Below, in pieces: positions 1 to 8,021 of a stretch of DNA of 64,000 bases. Source of the stretch: Aquimarina rhabdastrellae (lineage in GTDB: Bacteria; Bacteroidota; Bacteroidia; Flavobacteriales; Flavobacteriaceae); NCBI GenBank assembly GCA_947387485.1, contig CANDNT010000009.1, positions 62,001-126,000 on the forward strand. Reading direction: 5' to 3'. Made by a program: the position numbers and the translations under genes. The notes below the pieces were generated by a model, which did not search any database, was not told the DNA's origin, and saw only the letters and a program-made list of their open reading frames with translations. Within the stretch, counting starts at the first letter, position 1. Every line of letters begins with the position of its first letter.

Positions 1-150
1 AGCTTCGATATCAGCTAATATTTCATCACCACCTTGAGAATTGGTAAACGAGCGTTTTATCGTTTCTAAATAACGTTTAAGTTTCAGGTATGCATCTTCA
101 TCTATATGGAAGAATATGCCGGCTAGGTTTATATTAACTGTCTTGTTCAT
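1..150 (-). CDS. PspC-domain protein, N-terminal fragment (cut by window edge)
   Basis: Fifty codons read on the minus strand from an ATG at 150 to the window edge, starting MNKTVNINLAGIFFHIDEDA. This N-terminus is the one I associate with Bacteroidota PspC/DUF2807-type membrane proteins, which follow a PadR regulator. The start overlaps the 3' end of padR by 17 nt, so the two are translationally coupled. PspC proteins respond to membrane stress in other bacteria; the role here is inferred from family only. The PspC domain itself lies outside the window. Confidence 0.75.
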   Translation of the reverse strand, partial: MNKTVNINLAGIFFHIDEDAYLKLKRYLETIKRSFTNSQGGDEILADIEA

Positions 151-487
151 CTTGATTATTTTTTTGTTTGGTTACGAGAGTTACTGCGTGCTGTAAATCG
201 TTCCAAGTGGTGTTTAACTCTTTTAGAAATAACTTTCCTGTTTCTGTTAATCCGTAATATTTTCTCGGTGGTCCAGAAGAGGATTCTTCCCATCTATAGC
301 TTAAAAGTCCTGCATTTTTTAGTCGGGTTAATAGCGGGTAAATTGTACCCTCTACTACGAGCATCTTTGCATCTTTTAGAGTACTTAGAATTTCTGCTAC
401 ATATGCGTCATCATCTTTTAAAATAGATAAGATGCAGTATTCTAAAACTCCTTTACGCATTTGCGCTTTTGTGTTTTCTATCTTCAT
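134..487 (-). CDS. PadR family transcriptional regulator
   Basis: A 117-residue protein made almost entirely of one winged-helix PadR domain. The helix-turn-helix covers roughly residues 10-60, followed by the wing (GPPRKYYGLTETG, about residues 70-85) and a short C-terminal helix for dimerisation. The GTIYPLLTRL segment is typical of the family. PadR proteins are usually repressors of the adjacent operon. This one lies between a DUF4870 gene (51 nt upstream) and a PspC-type gene (17 nt overlap), all on the minus strand, a common Bacteroidota arrangement that suggests control of its own envelope-stress operon. The ligand is unknown. Confidence 0.9.
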   Translation of the reverse strand: MKIENTKAQMRKGVLEYCILSILKDDDAYVAEILSTLKDAKMLVVEGTIYPLLTRLKNAGLLSYRWEESSSGPPRKYYGLTETGKLFLKELNTTWNDLQHAVTLVTKQKNNQDEQDS

Positions 488-538
488 AAAGCGGTGCTTT
501 TGGATATTAAATTAATTAACTTTTGATTCATAATCTCA

Positions 539-1000
539 TTATTTTATGAATCTAATAGTGATAGGATACTTATAAACTTCTCCGTCACTAGCTCTGGTTG
601 CTGCAAGTATTGCACAAACAATTTCTACAACAAGTGTGGTTAAAATACACAGTCCAGCAATGATACCAAAGATGGTGATCCCCATAAACTCATTAATGTG
701 AGTTAAAAAATATTCATCTGTAATATGGTGTTGGTGATCAAAACTCATAGCTGTATTTGCCAATGTATATATTACAAAAGGAATAGCTATGATCACTAAA
801 AGAATACTATAGACAAGAAGACTTAACTGAAAATTAAGTGCTTCTTTTCCATTCTTACTGATAAAAGAGTCTTTAGTATTTGCTTGCCACAACAGTAGTG
901 GTATGATGTAATTTCCTAATGGAATAAAATACTTTGATAATATAGAAATATGTATTAAAGCACTAATTGTTTTTGATTGTTTTGGTATTGATGATTTCAT
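539..1000 (-). CDS. DUF4870 (Tic20-like) membrane protein
   Basis: A 153-residue inner-membrane protein with three hydrophobic segments: about residues 26-42, 57-82 and 108-137. The segment GKEALNFQLSLLVY matches the DUF4870 pattern, where a conserved Asn/Gln-containing stretch precedes the second membrane helix. It is the first gene of the minus-strand PadR/PspC operon and has a good TAnnTTTG promoter 20 nt upstream of the ATG. Function in the family is unknown. The genomic link to PspC suggests an envelope-stress or membrane-homeostasis role (inference). Confidence 0.85.
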   Translation of the reverse strand: MKSSIPKQSKTISALIHISILSKYFIPLGNYIIPLLLWQANTKDSFISKNGKEALNFQLSLLVYSILLVIIAIPFVIYTLANTAMSFDHQHHITDEYFLTHINEFMGITIFGIIAGLCILTTLVVEIVCAILAATRASDGEVYKYPITIRFIK

Positions 1001-1019
1001 AACCTATTATTTTCTTATA

Positions 1020-1053
1020 CAAATATATGGATAAAAAAAGGTATTATGCAAAA
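1020..1053 (-). promoter_or_regulatory. Promoter of the DUF4870-padR-pspC operon
   Basis: Read on the minus strand, TTTTG (1049-1053) is followed after 21 nt by TATATTTG (1020-1027). These match the Bacteroidota sigma-A elements TTTG (-33) and TAnnTTTG (-7). The -7 element ends 20 nt before the ATG at 1000. Confidence 0.6.
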
Positions 1054-1150
1054 CATAGTACTTAAAATTAACAATTATTTAAGATAGGGTATAATCAAAT
1101 TTGAGCGTTATATATACAGAAGCAAATGATGAAAGTAATTGTGGTTTACT

Positions 1151-1181
1151 TTTTGTACTAGTTCTATTTTATGCATATTTG
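1151..1181 (+). promoter_or_regulatory. Candidate promoter of the small cysteine-rich peptide gene
   Basis: TTTTG (1151-1155), 18 nt, then CATATTTG (1174-1181), one mismatch from TAnnTTTG. It would give a 5' leader of about 105 nt for the peptide gene at 1294. The leader contains a small GTATTT/AAATAC hairpin. Confidence 0.4.
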
Positions 1182-1293
1182 TGTATTTCATCGATAAATA
1201 CTGCGTTACGTCTATTGTTTTGATGTAAAGCCGTAATTGTCAATGAGATAGAAGTAGTACCTTTAACCTATCTAAATCTTAAAAAAACTCATT

Positions 1294-1485
1294 ATGACAA
1301 AACAAATTTTTAAATTAAAAGGTGTACAAGTAATAAGTAAAAGAGATCAGGAAGAAATTTATGGATCTGGAGTAAATGGAGGATGCACAGGAATTCAGAA
1401 TAAATGTTGTGTTACAACATCTGGTGGTTTTAGTTTCTGTGATGAAGGAAAATGTATTAATGGAGAATACTGTTTATGGTATTAA
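1294..1485 (+). CDS. Small cysteine-rich peptide with double-glycine-like leader
   Basis: A 63-residue peptide. Residues 1-24 (MTKQIFKLKGVQVISKRDQE then EIYG) resemble the leaders of Bacteroidota ComC/bacteriocin-type precursors, which share the pattern LKG...LSK.EQ..I.GG. The C-terminal part holds six cysteines (31, 38, 39, 49, 54, 60) with spacing C-X6-CC-X9-C-X4-C-X5-C. Gly29-Gly30 directly precede Cys31, so cleavage after GG would release a 33-residue core with all six cysteines. No peptidase-containing ABC transporter, cyclase or immunity gene is in the window, so it is an orphan precursor. A bacteriocin, signalling peptide or secreted disulfide miniprotein are all possible. The ATG is preceded by an A-rich leader without a Shine-Dalgarno sequence, normal for this phylum. 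Confidence 0.7.
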   Translation: MTKQIFKLKGVQVISKRDQEEIYGSGVNGGCTGIQNKCCVTTSGGFSFCDEGKCINGEYCLWY

Positions 1486-1664
1486 AAAACAATTTGAATT
1501 TTATATGTGAAAATTAATAATATTAAAATTTAATACGAGTTGTATTTTGATAGGATTAATATAAAAACATTCAACTATTATACAATAATAAAATGTCTTA
1601 GGTATTTTTTATGAAATTTAGTATACTTATAGAGTTGAAATAACATTAAAACATCCCTATCAAA

Positions 1665-2117
1665 ATGAAAATGACACCAAAAAAGATTAACACATTTACA
1701 ATGTTTAAATTACCTTCGGCTTGGTTAAGCGGGGTACGAGTAAAAGAAATAGATAAATCGTGTTGTCGAGTAAGTGTTAAGCATAGATGGATTAATCAAA
1801 ATCCTTTTAACTCTATGTATTTTGCAGTACAAGCTATGGCTGCCGAATTAAGTACAGGAGCTTTAGTAATGTCTCATATTACTAAAAGTGGAAAAAAGAT
1901 TTCTATGCTTGTCGCTAATAACAATTCTAGTTTTACTAAAAAAGCTACAGGTCGAATTACATTTAGTTGCAATGATGGAAATGTTCTTGAAAAAGCAATA
2001 CAAGATACTATAGCCACAGGTGAAGGACAGACATTCTGGATGAAATCTGTAGGAGTTAATGAAGAAGGAATTAAAGTTTCTGAATTTAACTTTGAATGGA
2101 CTATACGCATTAAATAA
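1665..2117 (+). CDS. DUF4442 hotdog-fold protein (thioesterase-like)
   Basis: A 150-residue cytoplasmic protein. The segment HRWINQNPFNSMYFAVQAMA (residues 41-60) is the characteristic DUF4442 motif, where N and the NSMYFA stretch line the hotdog active-site region. The family is related to PaaI/YiiD-type acyl-CoA thioesterases, but the substrate has not been established to my knowledge. It stands alone between the small peptide gene and the TIGR00266 gene on the same strand, with gaps of 179 and 82 nt. The second Met (residue 3) could also be the start. Confidence 0.8.
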   Translation: MKMTPKKINTFTMFKLPSAWLSGVRVKEIDKSCCRVSVKHRWINQNPFNSMYFAVQAMAAELSTGALVMSHITKSGKKISMLVANNNSSFTKKATGRITFSCNDGNVLEKAIQDTIATGEGQTFWMKSVGVNEEGIKVSEFNFEWTIRIK

Positions 2118-2199
2118 TTGTTAAAAAGAATCCAAAGATGTAACGTCTCTACAACTATACTGTCATATAATATAAATCGAATTAATCAAAAAAATAGAC

Positions 2200-3000
2200 A
2201 TGACAGCACATGAAATAGATTATCAAATATATGGAGAAGAGATGCAATATGTTGAGATCGAATTAGATCCTCAAGAAGGTGTTATTGCCGAAGCAGGAGG
2301 TTTTATGATGATGGATGATGGTATCCAGATGGATACTATTTTTGGAGATGGATCTCAAAAAGATAAAGGATTAATGGGTAAACTTTTTGGAGCCGGTAAA
2401 CGTTTGCTTACTGGCGAGAGTTTATTTATGACTGCTTTTCATAATCAATGGCATGATAAACGAAGAGTGAGTTTTGCATCACCATATCCTGGAAAAATAA
2501 TACCATTAGATTTAACAGAATACGGAGAGAAATTTATTTGTCAAAAGGATGCTTTTTTATGCGCAGCCAAAGGTGTTTCTATAGGAATAGAATTTTCTAG
2601 AAAATTAGGAAGAGGACTTTTTGGAGGTGAAGGTTTTATTATGCAAAAACTTGAAGGTGATGGGATGGCATTTGTACATGCAGGAGGAACAACAGCCAAG
2701 AAAATCTTACAACCAGGAGAAAAACTTAAAGTTGATACAGGATGTATCATAGGGTTTTCAAAAGATGTCAATTATGATATTGAGTTTGTAGGAGGTATTA
2801 AGAATACCATTTTTGGAGGAGAAGGATTATTCTTTGCGACACTAACAGGGCCAGGAATTGTATATATTCAATCTTTACCTTTTAGTAGGTTAGCAAACAG
2901 GGTTTTAGCGTTAGCTCCTAGAGGCGGAGGTTCTAGTAAAGGAGAAGGAAGTATTCTTGGAGGAATCGGAGACTTATTAGATGGAGATAATAATTTTTAA
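2200..3000 (+). CDS. TIGR00266 / AIM24 family protein
   Basis: A 266-residue protein with the family hallmarks: an N-terminal EMQYVEIELDPQEGVIAEAG, glycine-rich beta repeats (GLMGKLFGAGKRLLTGES, GLFGGEGFIMQKLEG, IFGGEGLFFATLTGPG) and a C-terminal QSLPFSRLANR. The repeated FGGEG units suggest the trimeric beta-roll fold known for this family. Function is not firmly known; AIM24 in mitochondria affects membrane architecture. The C-terminal glycine/serine tail (GGGSSKGEGS) is typical. It stands alone, 82 nt downstream of the DUF4442 gene. Confidence 0.88.
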   Translation: MTAHEIDYQIYGEEMQYVEIELDPQEGVIAEAGGFMMMDDGIQMDTIFGDGSQKDKGLMGKLFGAGKRLLTGESLFMTAFHNQWHDKRRVSFASPYPGKIIPLDLTEYGEKFICQKDAFLCAAKGVSIGIEFSRKLGRGLFGGEGFIMQKLEGDGMAFVHAGGTTAKKILQPGEKLKVDTGCIIGFSKDVNYDIEFVGGIKNTIFGGEGLFFATLTGPGIVYIQSLPFSRLANRVLALAPRGGGSSKGEGSILGGIGDLLDGDNNF

Positions 3001-3132
3001 TAGGTGTTAAATATGAGTTAATGACATATAAAAAGCATTTTTTTTTGTATATTTATATGTCGGAATACAAAACTTTATGCCTATTATTTACAACTACTTA
3101 TTTTTTAAACCAAACCCCAATTTCAAATATAT

Positions 3133-3327
3133 ATGGCAAGAGCAATGTTTGAATACACTAAAACTGTACTTAGGAAAGTAAGTTTTGATGTTAATTTGTT
3201 CAGTAAAGAAATCCAAAAAGCAATTAAGAGATTACTACCTCACGAAATCGAAGAATTGAAGATTTGGGTGAAATCCTTAACTGAGCAACAACCAGAATTA
3301 CAACCTTGTTTAATTTACTTAAAATAA
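3133..3327 (+). CDS. Small basic protein of unknown function
   Basis: A 64-residue, largely helical protein (MARAMFEYTKTVLRKVSFDV...). It has no signal peptide or membrane segment. The amphipathic stretch FSKEIQKAIKRLLPHEIEEL suggests a small coiled or bundle protein. From memory, similar short proteins occur singly in many flavobacteria, which I cannot confirm here. Coding status is supported by codon pattern and by a strong terminator starting right after the stop codon. Function unknown. Confidence 0.65.
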   Translation: MARAMFEYTKTVLRKVSFDVNLFSKEIQKAIKRLLPHEIEELKIWVKSLTEQQPELQPCLIYLK

Positions 3328-3360
3328 AAAGAGAGCGACTTATAGTCGCTCTCTTTGTTT
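3328..3360 (+). terminator. Intrinsic terminator, probably bidirectional
   Basis: A 13-bp stem AAAGAGAGCGACT / AGTCGCTCTCTTT with a short TAT loop region and T-rich flanks on both sides. It ends the 64-residue gene on the plus strand and can also serve oxyR on the minus strand. Confidence 0.8.
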
Positions 3361-3383
3361 TTATGCTAATCTCCTAATCTTAA

Positions 3384-4322
3384 TTATTTAGAAATAGGAC
3401 TGATTATTTTTACATTATGAAAAGCTATAGCTCCTTTTACTACTCCCATTATAGAATTTTTTAAAGCATCTATAATTTGCATTTTTAATTCGCTCTTATG
3501 ATAAATTAAACTTACTTCTCTAGCTGGAGTTGGCTCATTGAAATGACGTAAATTTTGATTTTCTGAAGCTTTAATGTCTAATGTATGTAAATAAGGTAAT
3601 AATGTCATACCTAATCCTTCATTAGATAATTTGATAAGTGTTTCAAAACTACCGCTTTCTAATTGAAAATGATCTTCTTCGTAACTTTTTTGTGTTTTAC
3701 ACAAATTAATGATACCATCCCTAAAACAGTGACCATCTTCTAATAAAAGCATATCATCTATATCAAGATCACTAACATCTATTTTTGTATTATTATGTAA
3801 ACGATGATTTTGCGGAATATAGCCTACAAAAGGTTCATAATATAAAACACGCTCTTTTATATTGTCATTTTCTAAAGGTGTTGCCGCTATAGCAGCATCA
3901 AGATGACCATCATTAAGTCGTTCTATTATAGCTTCTGTATGTAATTCTTCTATTTTTAGCTTAACCTTTGGATATTTTTTGATGAAATTATTTAAAAACA
4001 TAGGTAATAGTGTAGGCATTACCGTAGGAATTACTCCTAATTTGAATTCACCACCTATGTATCCTTTTTGCTGATCTACTATATCTTGAATACGTTCACT
4101 CTCATTAACAATATTTCTAGCTTGCTGGACTAGCTTTTTTCCAACTTCTGTTAATTCTATAGGTTTTTTACTGCGATCAAAAATTTGTATGTCTAATTCG
4201 TCTTCTAATTTCTGAATTTGCATACTAAGAGTAGGTTGTGTAACAAAGGTTTTTTCGGCTGCTTTGGTAAAATTTTGATGCTCTGCAACAGCAAGAACAT
4301 ACTTAAGCTGAGTAATGGTCAT
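3384..4322 (-). CDS. oxyR: LysR-type hydrogen peroxide sensor OxyR
   Basis: A 312-residue LysR-type regulator. The winged HTH is at residues 1-60 (FTKAAEKTFVTQPTLSMQIQ) and the substrate-binding domain follows from about 90. The peroxide-sensing motif EDGHCFRDGIINLC places cysteines at 199 and 208, the same numbers as in E. coli OxyR, with nine-residue spacing. A reversible disulfide activator of antioxidant genes is therefore expected. The gene stands alone and no catalase or dps gene adjoins it, but a peroxiredoxin and thiol peroxidase lie elsewhere in the window. A TATCTTTG box lies about 20 nt upstream of the ATG on the minus strand. Confidence 0.93.
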   Translation of the reverse strand: MTITQLKYVLAVAEHQNFTKAAEKTFVTQPTLSMQIQKLEDELDIQIFDRSKKPIELTEVGKKLVQQARNIVNESERIQDIVDQQKGYIGGEFKLGVIPTVMPTLLPMFLNNFIKKYPKVKLKIEELHTEAIIERLNDGHLDAAIAATPLENDNIKERVLYYEPFVGYIPQNHRLHNNTKIDVSDLDIDDMLLLEDGHCFRDGIINLCKTQKSYEEDHFQLESGSFETLIKLSNEGLGMTLLPYLHTLDIKASENQNLRHFNEPTPAREVSLIYHKSELKMQIIDALKNSIMGVVKGAIAFHNVKIISPISK

Positions 4323-4342
4323 ATGATGTTTTTTTGCAAAAA

Positions 4343-4350
4343 CAAAGATA
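4343..4350 (-). promoter_or_regulatory. -7 element of the oxyR promoter
   Basis: Minus-strand TATCTTTG matches TAnnTTTG exactly and ends 20 nt before the oxyR ATG. No clear TTTG -33 element is visible, which would fit an activated or autoregulated promoter (inference). Confidence 0.45.
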
Positions 4351-4455
4351 TTAAAAGCTATTAATAAAACTTATGAGATGTGTGTTAAAAAATTCGTTTT
4401 CTCTATTATGTCGATAGGGTATATACTATTATAATTGTTGATTTTATAAGTTAGA

Positions 4456-4491
4456 TAGCTATTAAAATAATAGCCATTATTTTAATAGCTA
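4456..4491 (-). terminator. 15-bp perfect hairpin after the TonB receptor gene
   Basis: TAGCTATTAAAATAA (4456-4470), six-base loop, then the exact complement (4477-4491), 16 nt past the receptor stop codon. It has no U-run, so it is a weak intrinsic terminator or a 3'-end stabiliser. Confidence 0.45.
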
Positions 4492-4506
4492 CATATAGGC
4501 TATAGC

Positions 4507-6846
4507 TTAAAAAGATATTCTATAACTAATATTAGGGATAACAATAGCTTCTTTATATGCAGTTGGTTTATTTTCTATAAGATTAAAACGATGACCTAAA
4601 TATTCTTTATGACCATTAACATTGAGCATTTTTAAGGATATTCTATGGTTGATTTTTTTCTTATACCAAGCATAGTTAATTGTTAAATAGGTGAATAAAG
4701 AGGGATCGATCTGTTCTGTAAAAGGAGTGTTTTCGTTGAATATAACATCTTGTTCTCTTGCAGAAGCTTCTTCATCTATAAGAGAATGTCTATTACCTCC
4801 TTGATAGCTTACTCTTAAATTAAGACCTAGTAAATTTTCTTTTCTTTTTCCTAATCTAAATTCTTTACCTATGAGAAAATTAAAAAGAAAATTTTTATTA
4901 AATCGTGTGTTATACCATTCGTTAGTATCTGTCTTATATTCTGAATTAAATAATGAAGCAGAGATAAGGTAATAGAAACCACGATTTAAATATTGTTCAA
5001 GAGTAAGATCAATACCATAATTTCTACCTTTTCCAGAATTTATAAAAGTTCGATTTTCAAAAAAATCATATTGTAAATTGGATAGAGAAACAGTACTTCC
5101 TTTGATAGACGGGATATCATATAGATATTGAAAATAAGGTTCGATTTTTAAATGTGTTTTTTTACTTAAATCTAAATCATAAGCCAAAACGAAATGATGT
5201 GATTTAGAAATATCTAAATTTTTATTGGCTTTTGTAGAAGGAGCATCAGTGGTATTAGACAAATAAATATTTAACGGCTCAAGTCTACTATGTAACCCAT
5301 ATCCAAATTGTAAACTGCTTGTTTGATTCACAGCGTATTTAATACCTATACGAGGCTCTATAGTGAAATCATTATTTAAAGTGAAGAATTGTGAGTTGAT
5401 TCCTATATTAAATTTCCAATTATTATGCGTGATAGATGAATTACTATAAGCAGATAATAAAGTACTGAAACCTTTTTCATCAACTAATGTTTCAAGTTCG
5501 TTATCTGTGGATCTATTCTCTTTAAATAATGAATTGTAATGAATTCCTCTTATAGAAAAACCAGTTCTATTTACATGATTTTTATTAAACCTTTTATTTA
5601 TAAAAGATTTTAAAGTGATATAATAATTATCATTATTTATTTTATTTTCAGGTGTTAATAAGGCATTGTTATCAAGTTGTTTAGTTTCCATTTCTATTCC
5701 ATTTCCAGAAATAGCTAAAGTCGAGTTTATATAAATATCATTTTTAAATAAATACCTATGATTTAATCCTAAGGCTGCCATATATTGAGAAATATCTTGT
5801 TCTTGTAGATCATTGATAAACTCCTGCTTAGTTATATCAACTTCTGCTATATTTCCAGAAGTATCCAATAAGCCTATTCCCCATAGCGAAAATGTACCGA
5901 TTTTTTTTGTTGGAAATTTGAACTTAAAAGATAAGTCTTGATAATCAGTTCCTTTTCTGTTATCAGGTAAAAGTGAAGAAATGAGTTCTAATGTTGAATA
6001 TCTATAGTTAAATAAATATGAAGCATTTGTTTTTTTATTCAAAGGACCTTCAGATGCTATATCAATTCCAATAGCACCAACTTCTACAGTATGTTCAAAG
6101 TCAGTATTATTTCCATTTCTCATTCTAATATCGAATACACCAGAAAGTGCATTATTATATTCGGCAGGGAATGCACCAGTATAAAAATCTGAATTGGCTA
6201 ACAAATTACTACTTAATGCTGTCAATCCACCACCACCAAAAGCTCCTAAATCAGCAAAGTGATTGGGATTTGGAATTTCAATTCCTTCTAATTTCCATTG
6301 TAAAGATTTTGGAGCATTTCCTCGAATGACAATGGCATTATTACCTATACCACTTGAAACTCCTGGAAAAGAGGCTGCTAATCGAGCAGGATCATTAAAA
6401 CCTCCAGCATATCTATTAGCTTCTTCTACACTTAACATTCTAGAGCTTACGGTAGCCATAATGTTAATAGGTTTATTTTTGATGACTTTAGGTTTAATAA
6501 CTACTACATCAAGAGCATTAGAGTTTTCAACTAATTCAAAAATTAGCTCGACTGTTTTTGCAGGTGTTAATACTATTTCTGGTTTGATAATAGAAGTATA
6601 GCCTAAAAAAGAAACCTCTATATCATACCTACCAATAGGAATGTTCTCTAATAAGAAAGAACCTTGTTTATCTGTGATGGTACCTTTTGAAGGTTTTAAT
6701 CCTAAGATGACAATATTAGCATATGGTAGTGGCTTTTGTGTAACGGCATCTACAACCTTACCTTTTATAGACTGCGTTAATCCTTGAGCAAAAGAATAAT
6801 GAGAAAAGTATAGGATACTAAAAATGATGAGGATTTTAAGCTTCAT
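4507..6846 (-). CDS. TonB-dependent receptor with CarboxypepD_reg-like domain
   Basis: A 779-residue outer-membrane receptor. A signal peptide (residues 1-20, ending in FAQ) is followed by a carboxypeptidase-regulatory-like beta-sandwich (about 27-105: GKVVDAVTQKPLPYANIVIL) and a plug domain (about 130-240, with VIRGNAPKSLQWKLEGIEIP), then a beta-barrel ending in aromatic Phe (SYRISF). No SusD partner is adjacent, so it is not a classical SusCD glycan pair. Upstream on the same strand lie a LytTR response regulator and its kinase, separated by a 425-nt gap that holds an element shared with the kinase promoter region. Regulated uptake or signal sensing is inferred; substrate unknown. Confidence 0.88.
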   Translation of the reverse strand: MKLKILIIFSILYFSHYSFAQGLTQSIKGKVVDAVTQKPLPYANIVILGLKPSKGTITDKQGSFLLENIPIGRYDIEVSFLGYTSIIKPEIVLTPAKTVELIFELVENSNALDVVVIKPKVIKNKPINIMATVSSRMLSVEEANRYAGGFNDPARLAASFPGVSSGIGNNAIVIRGNAPKSLQWKLEGIEIPNPNHFADLGAFGGGGLTALSSNLLANSDFYTGAFPAEYNNALSGVFDIRMRNGNNTDFEHTVEVGAIGIDIASEGPLNKKTNASYLFNYRYSTLELISSLLPDNRKGTDYQDLSFKFKFPTKKIGTFSLWGIGLLDTSGNIAEVDITKQEFINDLQEQDISQYMAALGLNHRYLFKNDIYINSTLAISGNGIEMETKQLDNNALLTPENKINNDNYYITLKSFINKRFNKNHVNRTGFSIRGIHYNSLFKENRSTDNELETLVDEKGFSTLLSAYSNSSITHNNWKFNIGINSQFFTLNNDFTIEPRIGIKYAVNQTSSLQFGYGLHSRLEPLNIYLSNTTDAPSTKANKNLDISKSHHFVLAYDLDLSKKTHLKIEPYFQYLYDIPSIKGSTVSLSNLQYDFFENRTFINSGKGRNYGIDLTLEQYLNRGFYYLISASLFNSEYKTDTNEWYNTRFNKNFLFNFLIGKEFRLGKRKENLLGLNLRVSYQGGNRHSLIDEEASAREQDVIFNENTPFTEQIDPSLFTYLTINYAWYKKKINHRISLKMLNVNGHKEYLGHRFNLIENKPTAYKEAIVIPNISYRISF

Positions 6847-7271
6847 AATTTAAGGTTTTGAGTTTTAAAATGGTTTAACTTGTGGTTTTATTTATTGTTT
6901 AAGTATTGTCAAATTTTTAATTTTTAAGGAATGATCCGTATAGATGTGAAAACAACTATTCGTGGTAATTAAAGAATATGGCGATCTAACTAAAAAAATA
7001 AATTATAGAGCTAATTTGAAGTAAAAAGAAGTGTTATGAAATAAGATTCTAACCAACTTTAGTATTAATGAAATGAAGTTTAGAATTTAAAGATTAAGCA
7101 AGATCGACTTAAATATAAATGCTTGTTTTTTTAGGAAACGAACAGTGTAGAATATAGAATAAAAATACGTTCTAGAGTACTGTGAATAATATGCTACAGT
7201 ATAAGTTTCTTGATTGATAGGTAAGAAGAATTGTTAAGTAATCAAATAAAAAAGAAATGTTTAAAAGGATA
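6847..7271. other. Intergenic region upstream of the TonB receptor gene
   Basis: About 425 nt, very AT-rich, without a credible ORF. It contains a 26-base element (7073-7098) that recurs with two differences upstream of the sensor kinase gene. No terminator hairpin was found between the response regulator and the receptor gene. Confidence 0.6.
7073..7098 (-). promoter_or_regulatory. Candidate shared regulatory element, copy 1
   Basis: Plus-strand ATGAAGTTTAGAATTTAAAG followed by ATTAAG, 24 of 26 bases identical to 9299-9324. It lies about 227 nt upstream of the receptor ATG. It could be bound by the LytTR regulator encoded between the copies (inference). AT-richness makes chance similarity possible. 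Confidence 0.35.
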
Positions 7272-8021
7272 TCATTGATCTAACCATTTTCTAAATTCAG
7301 CTGAGCGAATTCTACTAATTAGTAACTCTTTATCTAAAGAAGGTTTTAGAAATACTTTCAAACGACTGTTAAAATATTTATTAATAGATTCAATAGCGTC
7401 TATATGAGTAATACAGTTTCGTGTTATACGAAAAAAATATTTAGGGTCAAGTTCTTGTTCTAAGGTTGATAAATTATTATCAATTAGTTTTCTTTCTCCA
7501 TTTTTTAAAACAGCAAAAGTGACAGTTTCTTCAGAAAAGAAATAAGCAATATCATGAATGTTTAAAAAAGAAATCTTTTCTCCTTTTTGTATAGAAATGC
7601 GATGGCGAAAACTAGTAGGGTGGAAGGTAGTCACTAACTTTTGTAAATCTATATTAAACTTATTATATGTTGTTAAGCGTTGAAATTTATCAATAGCATT
7701 TAATAAAAGTGAGGCATTTACGGGTTTTAATAAATAGCCAATTCCGTTTTCTTGAAAAGCTTGAATGGCATAATGGTCATAGGCAGTTGTAAATATAATA
7801 GGAGTTTCGATGGTAAGGTGTTTAAAAATTTCAAAACATAAACCATCTGATAATTGAATATCCATGAAGATTAAATCAGGTGTATTCTTTTTGAGCCATG
7901 TAATAGATTGGTTGACAGAAGTAGCTTCGCCTATAATATTAAAATTAGGTAAATGTTTAGCAATTTCTGATCTTAAATGATTTCTAGAAAGTTCTTCATC
8001 TTCAACTATAAAAACATTCAT
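7272..8021 (-). CDS. LytTR-family response regulator
   Basis: A 249-residue two-component regulator. The receiver domain covers residues 1-120, with acidic pocket E7/D8, phosphoacceptor D54 (DLIFMDIQLSDG), T78 in the IIFTTAY segment and K98 (YLLKPVN). A LytTR DNA-binding domain occupies about 145-249 (RKLIDNNLSTLEQEL and YFFRITRNCITHIDAI). The start overlaps the stop of the histidine kinase gene by four nt (ATGA), the normal LytS/LytR-type coupling. The nearest downstream gene is a TonB receptor, the likely target (inference). Confidence 0.92.
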   Translation of the reverse strand: MNVFIVEDEELSRNHLRSEIAKHLPNFNIIGEATSVNQSITWLKKNTPDLIFMDIQLSDGLCFEIFKHLTIETPIIFTTAYDHYAIQAFQENGIGYLLKPVNASLLLNAIDKFQRLTTYNKFNIDLQKLVTTFHPTSFRHRISIQKGEKISFLNIHDIAYFFSEETVTFAVLKNGERKLIDNNLSTLEQELDPKYFFRITRNCITHIDAIESINKYFNSRLKVFLKPSLDKELLISRIRSAEFRKWLDQ

